Assembly (NCBI RefSeq): GCF_023015765.1
Contig: NZ_JALKAL010000001.1
Location: 109,478 to 173,477 of the forward strand
DNA from: Ornithinimicrobium sp. F0845
GTDB taxonomy: Bacteria; Actinomycetota; Actinomycetes; Actinomycetales; Dermatophilaceae
DNA length: 64,000 nucleotides
Direction: 5' to 3'
Below the pieces are notes generated by a model that ran no database searches, had not been told where the DNA came from, and was given only the letters and a program-made list of their open reading frames with translations. The position numbers and the translations under genes are program-made. This document shows, piece after piece, positions 47,037 to 56,100 of the stretch (the stretch's first letter is position 1; each line of letters begins with the position of its first letter).

Positions 47037-47864
47037 GTGGGTGCGGTGGGCATCTCCCTCATCCTGATCACCGCGGGCGGAGCGGTGACCGGCCTCGCCA
47101 CCTCCCTGCCTCTGCTGGTGCTCGGCCTGTGCACCAGCGGGGTCGGCAGCAGCACCATCCAGATGTCCGTCGGCCGGATCCTGGCGCAGCGGGTCACCAG
47201 CGACCACGGAGTCTCCTTCGGGTGGTTCCAGAGCGCCAAACCGGGCGCGGTGGCGCTGGCCGGCGGGTTCGGTCTGCTCGCCGCCCTCGGCATGGACCGG
47301 CGGTGGAGCTTTCTGCTCGTCGTGTGCTGCACCGCCGCACTCGGGCTGGTGCTGGCACTCTGGTGCGCCCGTGCGGAAACGCCGCCAGGGTCGGGGACAC
47401 GGCCGCCCTCCCACCGCGGCGGGGTGTTCCTTCTCGCAGTGCTCATGCTCGTCGGATTCGCCCGGCCCAACATCTCCACGACGTTCATCCCCGACACGGT
47501 GCTCGCTGGTGGCGGGAGGGCGAGCTGGGGAAGTGTTCTCCTGGTGATGGGTGGGACGGTGGCGGCCGCTAGTCGGGTGTATGCCGGGCGCCTCACCGAC
47601 CGGACGGGCTGGGACGAGGCCGTCCTGGTCGGCCCCGGGTTCATCGTCGCCGGGTTGGGCAGTGCGCTGATCTCCACGTTGAGCCACAGTGGGCTCTTGG
47701 TCGGCTGCCTCCTCGTGTTTACCTTCGGCGGGTCCGCGGCGCCACCCCTGTTCGGTGTCGCCGCCGTCCGGTGGGGCTACGACACGGCCTGGTTGGCCTG
47801 GGGATGCCTCCTCGTCGTGGCTGGTGGCCTGTGCGAGTGGCTGGGTCGCCGACAATACCGATGA
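47037..47864 (+). pseudogene. N-terminally truncated MFS transporter
   Basis: This 275-residue frame contains about nine membrane segments of an MFS protein, beginning inside the N-terminal half (VGISLILITAGGAVTGLATSLPLLVLGLCTSGVGSS). MFS proteins normally have about 400 residues and twelve helices; the first two helices are missing. Just upstream, SLAGGLMARPWHPRG appears in a different frame, which looks like the cytoplasmic loop after helix 2, implying a frameshift as well as a 5' deletion. The GTG at 47037 is only nominal. It abuts the VOC fragment, consistent with a rearranged segment. Confidence 0.6.
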
Positions 47865-47895
47865 GGAATGTCGGTGCCGGGAGTCAGACTGAAGC

Positions 47896-49386
47896 ATGAG
47901 CACTCTCCCACCCGTGGGCCGGACCTTCGCCCACCTGCTGGCGAACACCGCGGTCGCCGGGCTGACGACGAGCTTCCTTTGGTTCGCGCTGACCTTCTGG
48001 GCCTACCTGGAGACCAGATCCGTCCTGGCGACGGGCGTCATCGGTGGTGCCTACATGCTGTTCGTCTCCGTGAGCAGCATCATGTTCGGCTCCGTGGTTG
48101 ACCACCACCGCAAGATCGTCGTGATGCGGGTCTCGACCGTGACGACGCTCGCGCTGTTCATCGTCGCCGGCCTGTTCTACACCCAGGTGCCCGGCGCGGA
48201 CCTCACCGACCTCAGCCAGCCGTGGTTCTGGATCTTCGCGGTGCTCATCCTGGTCGGCTCGATCGTGGAGCACATGCGCAACATCGCGCTGTCCACCTGC
48301 GTGACCATCCTGGTGCCCGAGGACCAGCGCGACCGGGCCAACGGCCTCGTCGGCACCGCACAGGGCATCACCTTCCTGGCCACCAGCGTGCTGTCGGGCC
48401 TGTCCATCGGCTTCCTCGGCATGGGCTGGACCCTCGTGCTGGCAACCGTGCTGGTGGGCGCCGGCCTCGTGCACCTGCTCCTCGTGCGGATGCCGCAGGA
48501 GCCTGTGCCCACTGCTGCCGGCAGCGACGACCACGGCCGGGTCGACCTGCGCGGCTCGATCGCGGTGATCGCCGCGTCCGCCGGGCTCTTCGCCCTCATC
48601 TTCTTCTCGACGTTCAACAACTTCGTGGGCGGCGTCTACATGGCCCTGATGGATCCCTACGGCCTGGAGATGTTCCAGGTCGAGGTATGGGGTCTGGTGC
48701 TGGGCGCCTGCTCTGTCGGGTTCATCGTCGGTGGCGGGCTCGTCGCCAAGTTCGGCCTCGGCCCCCGACCGGTGCGGACCATGCTGCTCGGGGTGGTCGC
48801 CATGGGCGCACTCGGCTCGCTCTTCACCATTCGGGAGCTGGCCTGGCTCTATGTCGTCGGGATCTTCCTCTACATGTGCCTCATCCCGCTGATAGAGGCC
48901 GCCGAGCAGACCATCATCCAGCGGGTCGTCCCCCTCGAGCGGCAAGGCCGGGTCTTTGGCTTCGCGATGGCGGTGGAGACCGCCGCGGCTCCGCTCACCG
49001 CCTTCCTCATCGCCCCCATCGCCTCGGAGTGGATCATCCCCTTCGCCGCGTCCGAGCCGGGACAGCTGGCCATCGAGCCGCTCGTCGGGTCGGGCACACC
49101 GGTGTCACGTGGCATCGCGCTGGTCTTCCTCGGAGCGGGGCTGATCATGGTCGTGGTGGCAGTCCTGGCGCTCTTCTCGCCCGCCTACCGTGCGCTGTCC
49201 GCGACCTACGCCAAGGCCGTTCCTCCACCCGCAGCGACCGGCGGGGCCGCATCGATCAGCGCCGGGATGGTCTCAACAAGCCCCGGGGAGGTCGTCGGCT
49301 CGGCCTCGGCAGCGGCCGCGCTGACGTTGCCAGGCCAGGACGAGCGCGGAGTCACCGAGCCAGACCCGCCACCGCCGCGACCGTGA
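47896..49386 (+). CDS. MFS transporter
   Basis: This 496-residue integral membrane protein has about twelve helices and MFS features such as SIMFGSVVDHHRKIVVM (loop 2-3) and EDQRDRANGLVGTAQGITFLATS, resembling the macrolide/multidrug efflux branch (MFS_3 type). The C-terminal tail of about 60 residues is polar and Ala/Pro-rich. The gene is intact, in contrast to the truncated MFS frame just upstream. Its 3' end overlaps the convergent HAD gene by 35 bases. The substrate is unknown. Confidence 0.87.
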   Translation: MSTLPPVGRTFAHLLANTAVAGLTTSFLWFALTFWAYLETRSVLATGVIGGAYMLFVSVSSIMFGSVVDHHRKIVVMRVSTVTTLALFIVAGLFYTQVPGADLTDLSQPWFWIFAVLILVGSIVEHMRNIALSTCVTILVPEDQRDRANGLVGTAQGITFLATSVLSGLSIGFLGMGWTLVLATVLVGAGLVHLLLVRMPQEPVPTAAGSDDHGRVDLRGSIAVIAASAGLFALIFFSTFNNFVGGVYMALMDPYGLEMFQVEVWGLVLGACSVGFIVGGGLVAKFGLGPRPVRTMLLGVVAMGALGSLFTIRELAWLYVVGIFLYMCLIPLIEAAEQTIIQRVVPLERQGRVFGFAMAVETAAAPLTAFLIAPIASEWIIPFAASEPGQLAIEPLVGSGTPVSRGIALVFLGAGLIMVVVAVLALFSPAYRALSATYAKAVPPPAATGGAASISAGMVSTSPGEVVGSASAAAALTLPGQDERGVTEPDPPPPRP

Positions 49387-50017
49387 CCTCATCGAGGCTC
49401 TCGACCGTCAGGACGGCGAGGGCCAGGGCGTCCGGTGTCGGCGGGAAGGCCTCCTGGGGCACGGCGATCACCCGCAGCCCGGCCGCTGAGGCTGACCGCA
49501 GCCCGTTGCTGGAGTCCTCGATGGCGACCGCGGTCGTCGGGTCCACGCCGAGCAGCTCGCAGGCACGCACGTAGCCATCTGGCGCCGGCTTGCCGGCGGC
49601 GACCTCCTCGGTGGACACCGAGACGGTGATCAGGTCGGCGACACCCAGCGTCGCCAGCGAGGTGTCGATGAGGCGGCGGGCGGAGGAGGAAGCGACCCCG
49701 AGCGGCCACCGCGCGGCCAGCCGCTGGACCGCCTCGACTGCCCCGGGCAGGGTCGGCAGGTGCTGCTGGAGCCGGGCGGCCATCGCGGTGAGGGTGCGCT
49801 CGGCTGCGTCGCCGCGGATGCCTACCGCGGAGGTGAGGTAGTGCGCCCACTCGGGTGTCGACATGCCCATCATCGCCTCGGTCGCCCCGTCGGGCCAGGG
49901 TACGCCGTCCTCGTCGGCCAGCCCGCGCCGCACCTCGTCCCAGATGGTCTCGGTGTCGGTCAGCACGCCGTCCAGGTCGAAGACGACGGCGGCGATCGGG
50001 TGGGTGTCGCTCTTCAT
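49352..50017 (-). CDS. HAD-family phosphatase
   Basis: This 221-residue hydrolase belongs to haloacid dehalogenase subfamily IA. Motif I is VVFDLDGVLTDTE, with the nucleophile Asp and general acid Asp. Motif II is VASSSARR, the Lys of motif III is in AAGKPAPDGYV, and motif IV is AIEDSSNGLRSA. It resembles the beta-phosphoglucomutase/sugar phosphatase branch, so a small phosphorylated sugar is a plausible substrate. The ATG at 50017 is chosen because the fold begins within ten residues; the longer frame has no support. Confidence 0.88.
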   Translation of the reverse strand: MKSDTHPIAAVVFDLDGVLTDTETIWDEVRRGLADEDGVPWPDGATEAMMGMSTPEWAHYLTSAVGIRGDAAERTLTAMAARLQQHLPTLPGAVEAVQRLAARWPLGVASSSARRLIDTSLATLGVADLITVSVSTEEVAAGKPAPDGYVRACELLGVDPTTAVAIEDSSNGLRSASAAGLRVIAVPQEAFPPTPDALALAVLTVESLDEVTVAAVAGLAR

Positions 50018-50042
50018 GCCACCATCGTGCCCGACCTGACCC

Positions 50043-51068
50043 CTAGGAGTCCGCCAAGGCCCGCACGACATCGGCGGCCGGCACCTCCCGGCAGGCGCGC
50101 CAGCCGACACCTGCCCAGATGTGTATGCCGTGCACGTCGCCTGAGCGCGCGGCCGCCGCCCGCACCGGTTTGGTGAGCTGGTCGATGACGGGGAAGGCGG
50201 GCGGGGCGATGGCGTCGAAGCTGTCGACGAAGCCGTTGCGGCCCGCCCCCGCGGGGCGCCCGCTGAAGGCGCGGGTCACGACGCGCTCGGTGAGGCCTGG
50301 GTCGCGCAGGGCCGCGCGGTAGGTGGGTGAGGCTCCGGACTCCGGCGTGAGCAGCAGTGCTGTGCCGACCTGGACCGCGGTGGCGCCGGCGTCGCGGGCA
50401 CGCCGGACGTCGCCCGCCGTCGTGATCCCGCCCGCGGCGACCAACGGCAGGTCGGTGCCGGGCGCCACACCGGCCAGCAGCCCGAGGTGGTCGATCGGCT
50501 CCGGCGCGGCCTGCGGGTCGTGCGTGCCCCGGTGCGCTCCGGCCTCGCGGCCCTGCAGGATCAGCACGTCCGCGCCGGCGGCCTCCGCGGCCAGGGCCTC
50601 GGCGGCGGACGTGGCCGTGACGTGCACCTCGCAGCCGACGGACTTCCAGCGGGCGACCACCTCGGGCTCGGGGACGCCGAACGTGCAGGAGACCACCGGC
50701 GGGGCCCACGCCTCGACGAGGGCCACCTTGTCGGCCCAGTGATCCGTGTCGCCCCACACCGGCTCACCGGGAGCCACCCCGAGTGGTTCGGCGACGGCGA
50801 GGAGCGCCTCGCGATAGGCCGTGACGGCCGGCTCGAGGCCGGCACGGTCGAGCCGGTGCGGGACGAAGAGGTTGACACCGAAGGGGAGGCGGGTGCGGTC
50901 CTCGGTGTCGGCGATGTCCGCGGCCAGCTGCTCGGGGGTGCGGTAGCCGGCGGCCAACATGCCCAAGCCCCCGGCCTCGCTCACCGCCGCCACGAGCGAC
51001 GGGGTGCTGACCCCGCCCGCCATCGGGGCGCCCACGACCGGGCACTCCAGGTCGCGCAGCCGACTCAC
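50043..51068 (-). CDS. Nitronate monooxygenase-family flavoprotein
   Basis: This 341-residue TIM-barrel FMN enzyme is of the nitronate monooxygenase (2-nitropropane dioxygenase) family, which oxidises toxic alkyl nitronates. Family features are PVVGAPMAGGVSTPSLVAAVSEAGGLGMLAAGY, LILQGREAGAHRG (active-site His region) and LPLVAAGGITTAGDVRRARDAGATAVQVGTALL, the FMN phosphate site. The GTG at 51068 (SRLRDLEC) is preferred since the barrel begins immediately. The frame is open to 51290, but that part has no matching features. Confidence 0.9.
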   Translation of the reverse strand: MSRLRDLECPVVGAPMAGGVSTPSLVAAVSEAGGLGMLAAGYRTPEQLAADIADTEDRTRLPFGVNLFVPHRLDRAGLEPAVTAYREALLAVAEPLGVAPGEPVWGDTDHWADKVALVEAWAPPVVSCTFGVPEPEVVARWKSVGCEVHVTATSAAEALAAEAAGADVLILQGREAGAHRGTHDPQAAPEPIDHLGLLAGVAPGTDLPLVAAGGITTAGDVRRARDAGATAVQVGTALLLTPESGASPTYRAALRDPGLTERVVTRAFSGRPAGAGRNGFVDSFDAIAPPAFPVIDQLTKPVRAAAARSGDVHGIHIWAGVGWRACREVPAADVVRALADS

Positions 51069-51120
51069 CGCGGGACCTCTGAGTTCGTGGCCATTCCCGG
51101 AGCCTAATGGGTGTGCAGTC

Positions 51121-52389
51121 CTAGCCGGACGCGACCTGGCGAGACTCATTGGTGGGGCCGGCGACGAGGGCGATGGGCACCGCCCACACGCGGTCTGCCA
51201 GCGGATAGGTGTCACCTCCGGTGTGCACGACATACCCCTGGGTGAACCGGTCGCCCAACGCATCGCGGAGCCACACCAGGTGGCGCGCATCTGTGGATGT
51301 CGGCCGTGAGCCTCGCTTCACCTCGAGCCCGAGAACGCGGTTGCCCACCTCGACGACGACGTCGACCTCTCTCCCGCCTCCGCTCGTCCGCACGTGCGTC
51401 AGCACCCCGCCGACGAGGTCGACCTGCGGCCGGAGCTGTTGCAGCACGAAGCTTTCCAGGTAGTGACCCGCCATCGTGGGGGATGCGTGGAGGTCCTCCA
51501 GCGCGAGGTCGGCGAGGCTCAGGGCCAGCGCCGTGTCGGCGAAGTGGCGCTTGGGATAGCTGGTCAGCCGCTTCAGCCGGTTGCTCTCGAAGGCCGCGCT
51601 CGGCGCCGCCAGGTGAGTTCGTTGCAGGATGTCGTCGTACGCCTTCCAGGTGACCTTGTTGATGTCCGACGCCTCCCAGATGCGCTGCTCCGGCACCGCC
51701 TGGGACTCCAGGGTCGCGAGGACCCGCATCGTGCGCAGCAGCCGCGAGGAGTCGCGCCCCTCCTCACCCGCGCGCTGGGAGACCAGGCCGGCGTAGGCAT
51801 CTAGAAACAGCCTGGCGTCCGGCATGGCTCTGGTCGCCGGAAAGCCGGAGCTCAGCAGCCAGCGGAGATCGAAGCGCGCGGGTATCCCCGCCGTCACGAC
51901 AGGCGTGTCGCCGTCCAGCGCGGACCGGAGGAAGGGAGCGGTCGAGCCTCCGCCGTCGAGTTCGGCGAGGGTCATGGGCCGCATCACCAGGCGGACCGCA
52001 CGCGCCGTCAGCGGATAGGTGGGGCCGTAGGTCGCCGGCTCGACGCTGCCGGTCAGGATGAAGCGGCCGGGTTGCGGGTCGTCGTCGACGAGCCCCTTCA
52101 GGGCCCACAGCAGGTCGGTGCCGGCCAGCTGCCACTCGTCGATCAACACGGGCGGCTCAAGCGCCGCGAGGTAGGTCTCTGGACTCGCGGTGAGCTGGTC
52201 GCGGTCGCGCGGCAGCATGACCCTGGAGTTCGCCAGGCGTCGGGCCGAGGTGGTCTTTCCGGCTCCCCGCGGCCCGTCGAGTAGCACGATGGGGGCCGTT
52301 GTCAGGGCGGCTGCGAGCGCTCCATCAAGGAGTCGCGGGAGGTAGTCGGTCGACCCATCCATGCATAAAAGGTTACCGACTGTCTGCAT
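51121..52389 (-). CDS. AAA ATPase with DUF4143 domain
   Basis: This 422-residue protein has the AAA_14-DUF4143 architecture. Walker A is LLDGPRGAGKTTSARRLANS, Walker B-like is PPVLIDEWQL, and RFILTGS is sensor 1. The C-terminal DUF4143 part contains GHYLESFVLQQLRPQ and the PD-(D/E)xK-like GGREVDVVVEVGNRVLGLEVKRGSRPT. Such proteins are widespread in accessory regions and their function is unresolved. The start may be the ATG at 52362; a TAACCT seven bases before it could be the -10 of a leaderless transcript. Confidence 0.9.
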   Translation of the reverse strand: MQTVGNLLCMDGSTDYLPRLLDGALAAALTTAPIVLLDGPRGAGKTTSARRLANSRVMLPRDRDQLTASPETYLAALEPPVLIDEWQLAGTDLLWALKGLVDDDPQPGRFILTGSVEPATYGPTYPLTARAVRLVMRPMTLAELDGGGSTAPFLRSALDGDTPVVTAGIPARFDLRWLLSSGFPATRAMPDARLFLDAYAGLVSQRAGEEGRDSSRLLRTMRVLATLESQAVPEQRIWEASDINKVTWKAYDDILQRTHLAAPSAAFESNRLKRLTSYPKRHFADTALALSLADLALEDLHASPTMAGHYLESFVLQQLRPQVDLVGGVLTHVRTSGGGREVDVVVEVGNRVLGLEVKRGSRPTSTDARHLVWLRDALGDRFTQGYVVHTGGDTYPLADRVWAVPIALVAGPTNESRQVASG

Positions 52390-52569
52390 TTGCGGCTAGT
52401 CGGTATCGGGTTTTGCACACGCCAGTGCGCCCAGCCACGCAGGTTGGGCTGCTCGGCATACTTCGGGGAGAGCGATCTGCGCATCATGAGTATCCGCAGA
52501 CCGGATAATCACTGGTAATCGGGGGTGCAGGAGGGTCCGGGCGGGCCAGATCAGGGCCGCTGGCGGTCG

Positions 52570-53142
52570 CTATCCAGAGGAGCTGGGAGCGCGCGTCAGG
52601 GCACTGGGCACGACCCGCAACGCCCAGGGTGAGCTGAGCTCGGCGGCCTCGTCGCCGGTCACGTGGGCCACCAGTTCGTAGCCCTGGTCGGTGAGGTGCC
52701 AGGCACGCAGTGACTCCTCGTGCGGGTCGATCACCCAGTAGTCCGGGCACTCGGCGGCCTCGTAGCGGGAGAGCTTCAGGCCCAGGTCGATGTGCCGGGT
52801 GCTCGGGGACAGGATCTCGACGGCCAGCAGGGGCGTGCCCTCGACGCGGCGGTCGCTGACTGAGCTGTCGGCCGCCACGAGGACATCTGGCTGCACCATC
52901 GTGTCCGGTCCCAGCCGGATGTCCAGCGGCGCCACAAAGACCTCGTGCCCCGGCGGGGCTGGACCGGCCAACAGAGCCCACAGCTTCGTGACCACCCGTT
53001 GGTGCACCGGCACCGGTGACGGCGTCACGATGAGCACCCCGTCGATGAGCTCGTATCGGTGCCCGTCGTCGACATCACGGATCACCTCGAAGTCCTCGAG
53101 GGTCAACGGCCGGCTCTGGGGCAGTGCCACCATGGCTGCCAT
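52570..53142 (-). CDS. Uma2-family (DUF820) putative endonuclease
   Basis: This 190-residue protein is of the Uma2 family, with the PD-(D/E)xK nuclease fold. Features include LTLEDFEVIRDVDDGHRYELIDGVLIVTPSPVPVHQ, QPDVLVAA, LLAVEILSPSTRHIDLGLKLSRYEAAECPDYWVIDP. The fold is known, but the biological role of the family is not. The start at 53142 has GGAGG five bases upstream. It is the intact paralogue of the pseudogene at 44645-45194. Confidence 0.88.
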   Translation of the reverse strand: MAAMVALPQSRPLTLEDFEVIRDVDDGHRYELIDGVLIVTPSPVPVHQRVVTKLWALLAGPAPPGHEVFVAPLDIRLGPDTMVQPDVLVAADSSVSDRRVEGTPLLAVEILSPSTRHIDLGLKLSRYEAAECPDYWVIDPHEESLRAWHLTDQGYELVAHVTGDEAAELSSPWALRVVPSALTRAPSSSG

Positions 53143-53227
53143 TCTGCCTCCTTCGGTCCATCGCTGCACTCTGCCTGACGGGCCAGGCACCCACCGCGAG
53201 TTATCCACAGCCGGTTACAGTGCGCCT

Positions 53228-54079
53228 ATGGTGCGCGTGACCAAGCCCTGGCGGGTGACCCGCCTGCGAGGTGACGGGTCCACCCGGGTGCGTGCCGACA
53301 TACTGGCCGGGGAGGAGCCTCTGGAGGTCCGGCTGGGCGGGCGCCCGTTCAACGTCACGATGCGGACTCCCGGCCACGACTTCGAGCTGGTCGCGGGGTT
53401 CCTGGTCAGCGAGGGGGTCGTGGTCGACCGGGAGCAGATCCGCTCGATGGACTACCGCGCGGGGATCGCGGCCGGCGGCGAGCGGGACTACAACGTCGTC
53501 GACGTGAGGTTGGCCGAGGATGTGCCACTGCCGGACACCTACATCGAGCGGCACGTCTACACCTCCAGCAGCTGCGGCGTCTGCGGCACCGCGTCCATCG
53601 AGACGGTGCGCAAGACCTCGCAGTATGCCGTCAGCCAGGACCCCCTGACCGTCCCCCTGGGTGTGCTGCTGGGTCTGCCGGATGCGTTGCGGGCCGAGCA
53701 GTCGGTCTTCGAGCGGACCGGCGGGGTGCACGCGGCGGGGCTCTTCGTGGACGGTGAGCTGGTCTGCCTCCGGGAGGACGTGGGCCGGCACAACGCGGTC
53801 GACAAGGTCGTCGGGTGGGCGCTGCTGGAGGGGCGGGTGCCGCTGACCGGCACGGTGCTGCAGGTGTCCGGGCGGGCCTCCTTCGAGCTCGTGCAGAAGG
53901 CCGCGATGGCAGGCATCCCCGTGCTGTCGGCCGTGTCGGCGCCGTCCGCGCTCGCCGTGGAGCTGGGGGAGGAGCTCGGGCTGACGGTGATCGGCTTCAA
54001 CCGCGGTGAGATGCTGAACGTCTACACCCGGCACGACCGGGTGAGCGGTGCGGGCGAGGAGCGCGAGACCGGTGCTTGA
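53228..54079 (+). CDS. fdhD: Formate dehydrogenase accessory sulfurtransferase
   Basis: FdhD passes sulfur from a cysteine desulfurase to the molybdenum cofactor of formate dehydrogenase. The 283-residue protein shows the sulfur-carrying cysteine loop SSSCGVCG (Cys116 and Cys119), TGGVHAAGLF and CLREDVGRHNAVDKVVGW, all signatures of the family. The ATG at 53228 is chosen because the proteins typically begin VTxPxxVxR there. No formate dehydrogenase gene is in the window. Its end overlaps the Crp-family gene, implying co-expression. Confidence 0.94.
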   Translation: MVRVTKPWRVTRLRGDGSTRVRADILAGEEPLEVRLGGRPFNVTMRTPGHDFELVAGFLVSEGVVVDREQIRSMDYRAGIAAGGERDYNVVDVRLAEDVPLPDTYIERHVYTSSSCGVCGTASIETVRKTSQYAVSQDPLTVPLGVLLGLPDALRAEQSVFERTGGVHAAGLFVDGELVCLREDVGRHNAVDKVVGWALLEGRVPLTGTVLQVSGRASFELVQKAAMAGIPVLSAVSAPSALAVELGEELGLTVIGFNRGEMLNVYTRHDRVSGAGEERETGA

Positions 54080-54776
54080 GATCGCCGACGTGACCGAGGG
54101 CTCCGACGACCTGTGCGTCGCCCGGGTCCCGCTCTTCCAGGCGCTGCGCCGCGAGGAGCAGGAGGCGGTGGCCGGGCTGGCCCGGCCGGTGCGGGTCGCC
54201 CGGGGCGACCGGATCTACTCCGCCGGCGAGGACGTCTCCCAGCTGATGGTCGTGCACACCGGCCTGCTGAAGATCAGCCGCATCTCCGCGGACGGACAGG
54301 AGCAGATCATCCGGGTGCTCGAGCCGGGGGAGTTCGTGGGGGAGTCCGCCTTCCTCAACGGCGGGCGGCCCGACCACTTCGCGACGGCGCTGGAGGCGGG
54401 CAGTATGTGCGTGTTCCGGCACCAGGACGTCGGTGCCCTGATCGCGCGGCACCCGAGCATCGGACTGCGCATGCTGCAGGGGGTGAGCCGGCGGCTGGAG
54501 CAGACCGAGGAGCGGCTGGCGGCCGCGACGTCGGTGGAGGTCGGGGGACGGCTTGCGCGCTACCTGCTCGACCTGCCGGCCCAGCACGGCACGACGGGCG
54601 CGATGTCGGTCCGGTTGCCGCTGGCCAAGAAGGACATCGCCTCCCTGCTGGACACCACCCCGGAGTCGCTCAGCCGGCAGCTGCGGCGGTTGCAGGACGC
54701 CGGGGTCATCGACCAGCGCGGGTTGCGCGAGGTGCGCCTGCTCGACCTCGACCGGCTGCTGGCCCTGGCCGACTGA
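54072..54776 (+). CDS. Crp/Fnr-family transcription regulator
   Basis: This 234-residue protein has an N-terminal cyclic-nucleotide-like effector domain (RGDRIYSAGEDVSQLMVVHTGLLKISRISADGQEQIIRVLEPGEFVGESAFLNG). Its C-terminal winged helix contains LPLAKKDIASLLDTTPESLSRQLRRLQDAGVI. It lacks the N-terminal four-cysteine cluster of Fnr, so direct oxygen sensing by an iron-sulfur cluster is unlikely. The GTG at 54072 overlaps the fdhD stop by eight bases; GTG at 54048 is the alternative. Coupling to fdhD hints at control of anaerobic or formate metabolism. Confidence 0.88.
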   Translation: MLEIADVTEGSDDLCVARVPLFQALRREEQEAVAGLARPVRVARGDRIYSAGEDVSQLMVVHTGLLKISRISADGQEQIIRVLEPGEFVGESAFLNGGRPDHFATALEAGSMCVFRHQDVGALIARHPSIGLRMLQGVSRRLEQTEERLAAATSVEVGGRLARYLLDLPAQHGTTGAMSVRLPLAKKDIASLLDTTPESLSRQLRRLQDAGVIDQRGLREVRLLDLDRLLALAD

Positions 54777-54826
54777 CGGCTCCGGTCCGGTCCGCCCGCT
54801 CGGTCCGGGGATGACAGGATCGGCGG

Positions 54827-56050
54827 GTGCGATGGACTGCGGTGGCCCCCGTGACCTGGCCGAGCGACCAGGCACTCGACGTGTGGTGGCCCGGCGCCGT
54901 GGCCGAGACGTTGGCGATCGATGAGGCGGGCGGTGGGGCCGCAGGGATCTTCGAGGTGGACGGACAGCACGTGCGGCTCGTGTCCGGGGAACACCTGCAG
55001 CCCGGCGCGGTCTATCGCTGGGTGCCGCCCGAGGGAGCCATCGGCTCGGCCGCGTGGGGGATCGGGGGCCGACCCGCCCGGCGTGACGTCTACCTGGAGT
55101 ATCAGGAGGTGGACCGCCCCCGTCGCAGGGTCGAGGTCAGGGTCGACGGCCTCGACGCCTGCGGATCGGTCAGCGCCACCAGCACGCTGGAGCACCTCGC
55201 GGCCGAGGCGTCGTTCGTCCCGCACCGGGACCAGCTGCTGGACGTCGAGGTCAGGCTCGACTGGCTGGCCGTGCGGCTGCGGGCGCGTGTGACCCCGGCC
55301 GAGAGCGGCGAGCAGCTCCGGGTGTCGCTGCGGGTGGTGGGGCGCGGCATCTGGAGGCCGGTGATCGCGCCGCTGCTCGTGCCCGTCGGGCCCTATCTGC
55401 GCCACCTGCTCACCGAGGAGACGGAGCAGGTCGCCGACCGGCTGACCCACCTGGAGGAGGACCCGCGCGGTGACGGTGCCCCCGAGCGCGAGCTGGCACG
55501 GATCCGTGCTGGGGCCGAGCTGATCCGGGGGCGCCTGCACGAGGTGGTGCGCGCCGTGGACGCGCGGCCGTGGTGGTCCGGTCGTCGGGCCCGGCACCTG
55601 CGCGAGGCGTTCGCCGCGCTCCCGGCCGTCGGCACCGGCTGGCCGCCCGTGACGCCGGCGATCACCTACGGCGAGAGCGGGCGGTGGTGGGACGAGGAGC
55701 AGTGGATCTTCGACCGCTTCCTCGAGGCCGAGCCGTGGCGTCGCAAGCGGCACGAGGAGGTCGACACGCAGGTCGACAACTGGCTGCGCTCGCAGGAGGC
55801 GATGGTCAAGCACATCGCCGAGCAGCAGGCCCAGCTGACGGCGACGCCGGACCCGGCCGATCAGGTGGACCTCAGCACAGCGGCCGAGCTCAACGACTGG
55901 CTGGACCTGTCGTGGCTGGCCACGCCGTGGTCCACCGTCCGACACCTGATGAGCAAGGGCTCAGAGACCGACGACGACCTGCCTGTCCTGGAGACCGACG
56001 AGGACGCGCGGCGCTACGTCACCACGATGTTCAAGGAGATGCGCGGGTGA
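54827..56050 (+). CDS. Hypothetical protein of 407 residues
   Basis: I do not recognise this protein. It starts at a GTG (54827), has no signal peptide or clear membrane helix, and is rich in Trp, Glu and Arg. The middle (residues about 195-260) is helical and charged (TEETEQVADRLTHLEEDPRG to REAFAALPAVG), and the C-terminal third contains many acidic residues. It sits 50 bases after the Crp-family gene and may share its transcript. The composition and codon use match the neighbours, so it is likely a real, chromosomally adapted gene. Confidence 0.65.
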   Translation: MRWTAVAPVTWPSDQALDVWWPGAVAETLAIDEAGGGAAGIFEVDGQHVRLVSGEHLQPGAVYRWVPPEGAIGSAAWGIGGRPARRDVYLEYQEVDRPRRRVEVRVDGLDACGSVSATSTLEHLAAEASFVPHRDQLLDVEVRLDWLAVRLRARVTPAESGEQLRVSLRVVGRGIWRPVIAPLLVPVGPYLRHLLTEETEQVADRLTHLEEDPRGDGAPERELARIRAGAELIRGRLHEVVRAVDARPWWSGRRARHLREAFAALPAVGTGWPPVTPAITYGESGRWWDEEQWIFDRFLEAEPWRRKRHEEVDTQVDNWLRSQEAMVKHIAEQQAQLTATPDPADQVDLSTAAELNDWLDLSWLATPWSTVRHLMSKGSETDDDLPVLETDEDARRYVTTMFKEMRG

Positions 56051-56100
56051 TGTCCGCAGCCCGACGCTGAAGACGTCGGCGGCCGAGGCGTGCCTGCCGG

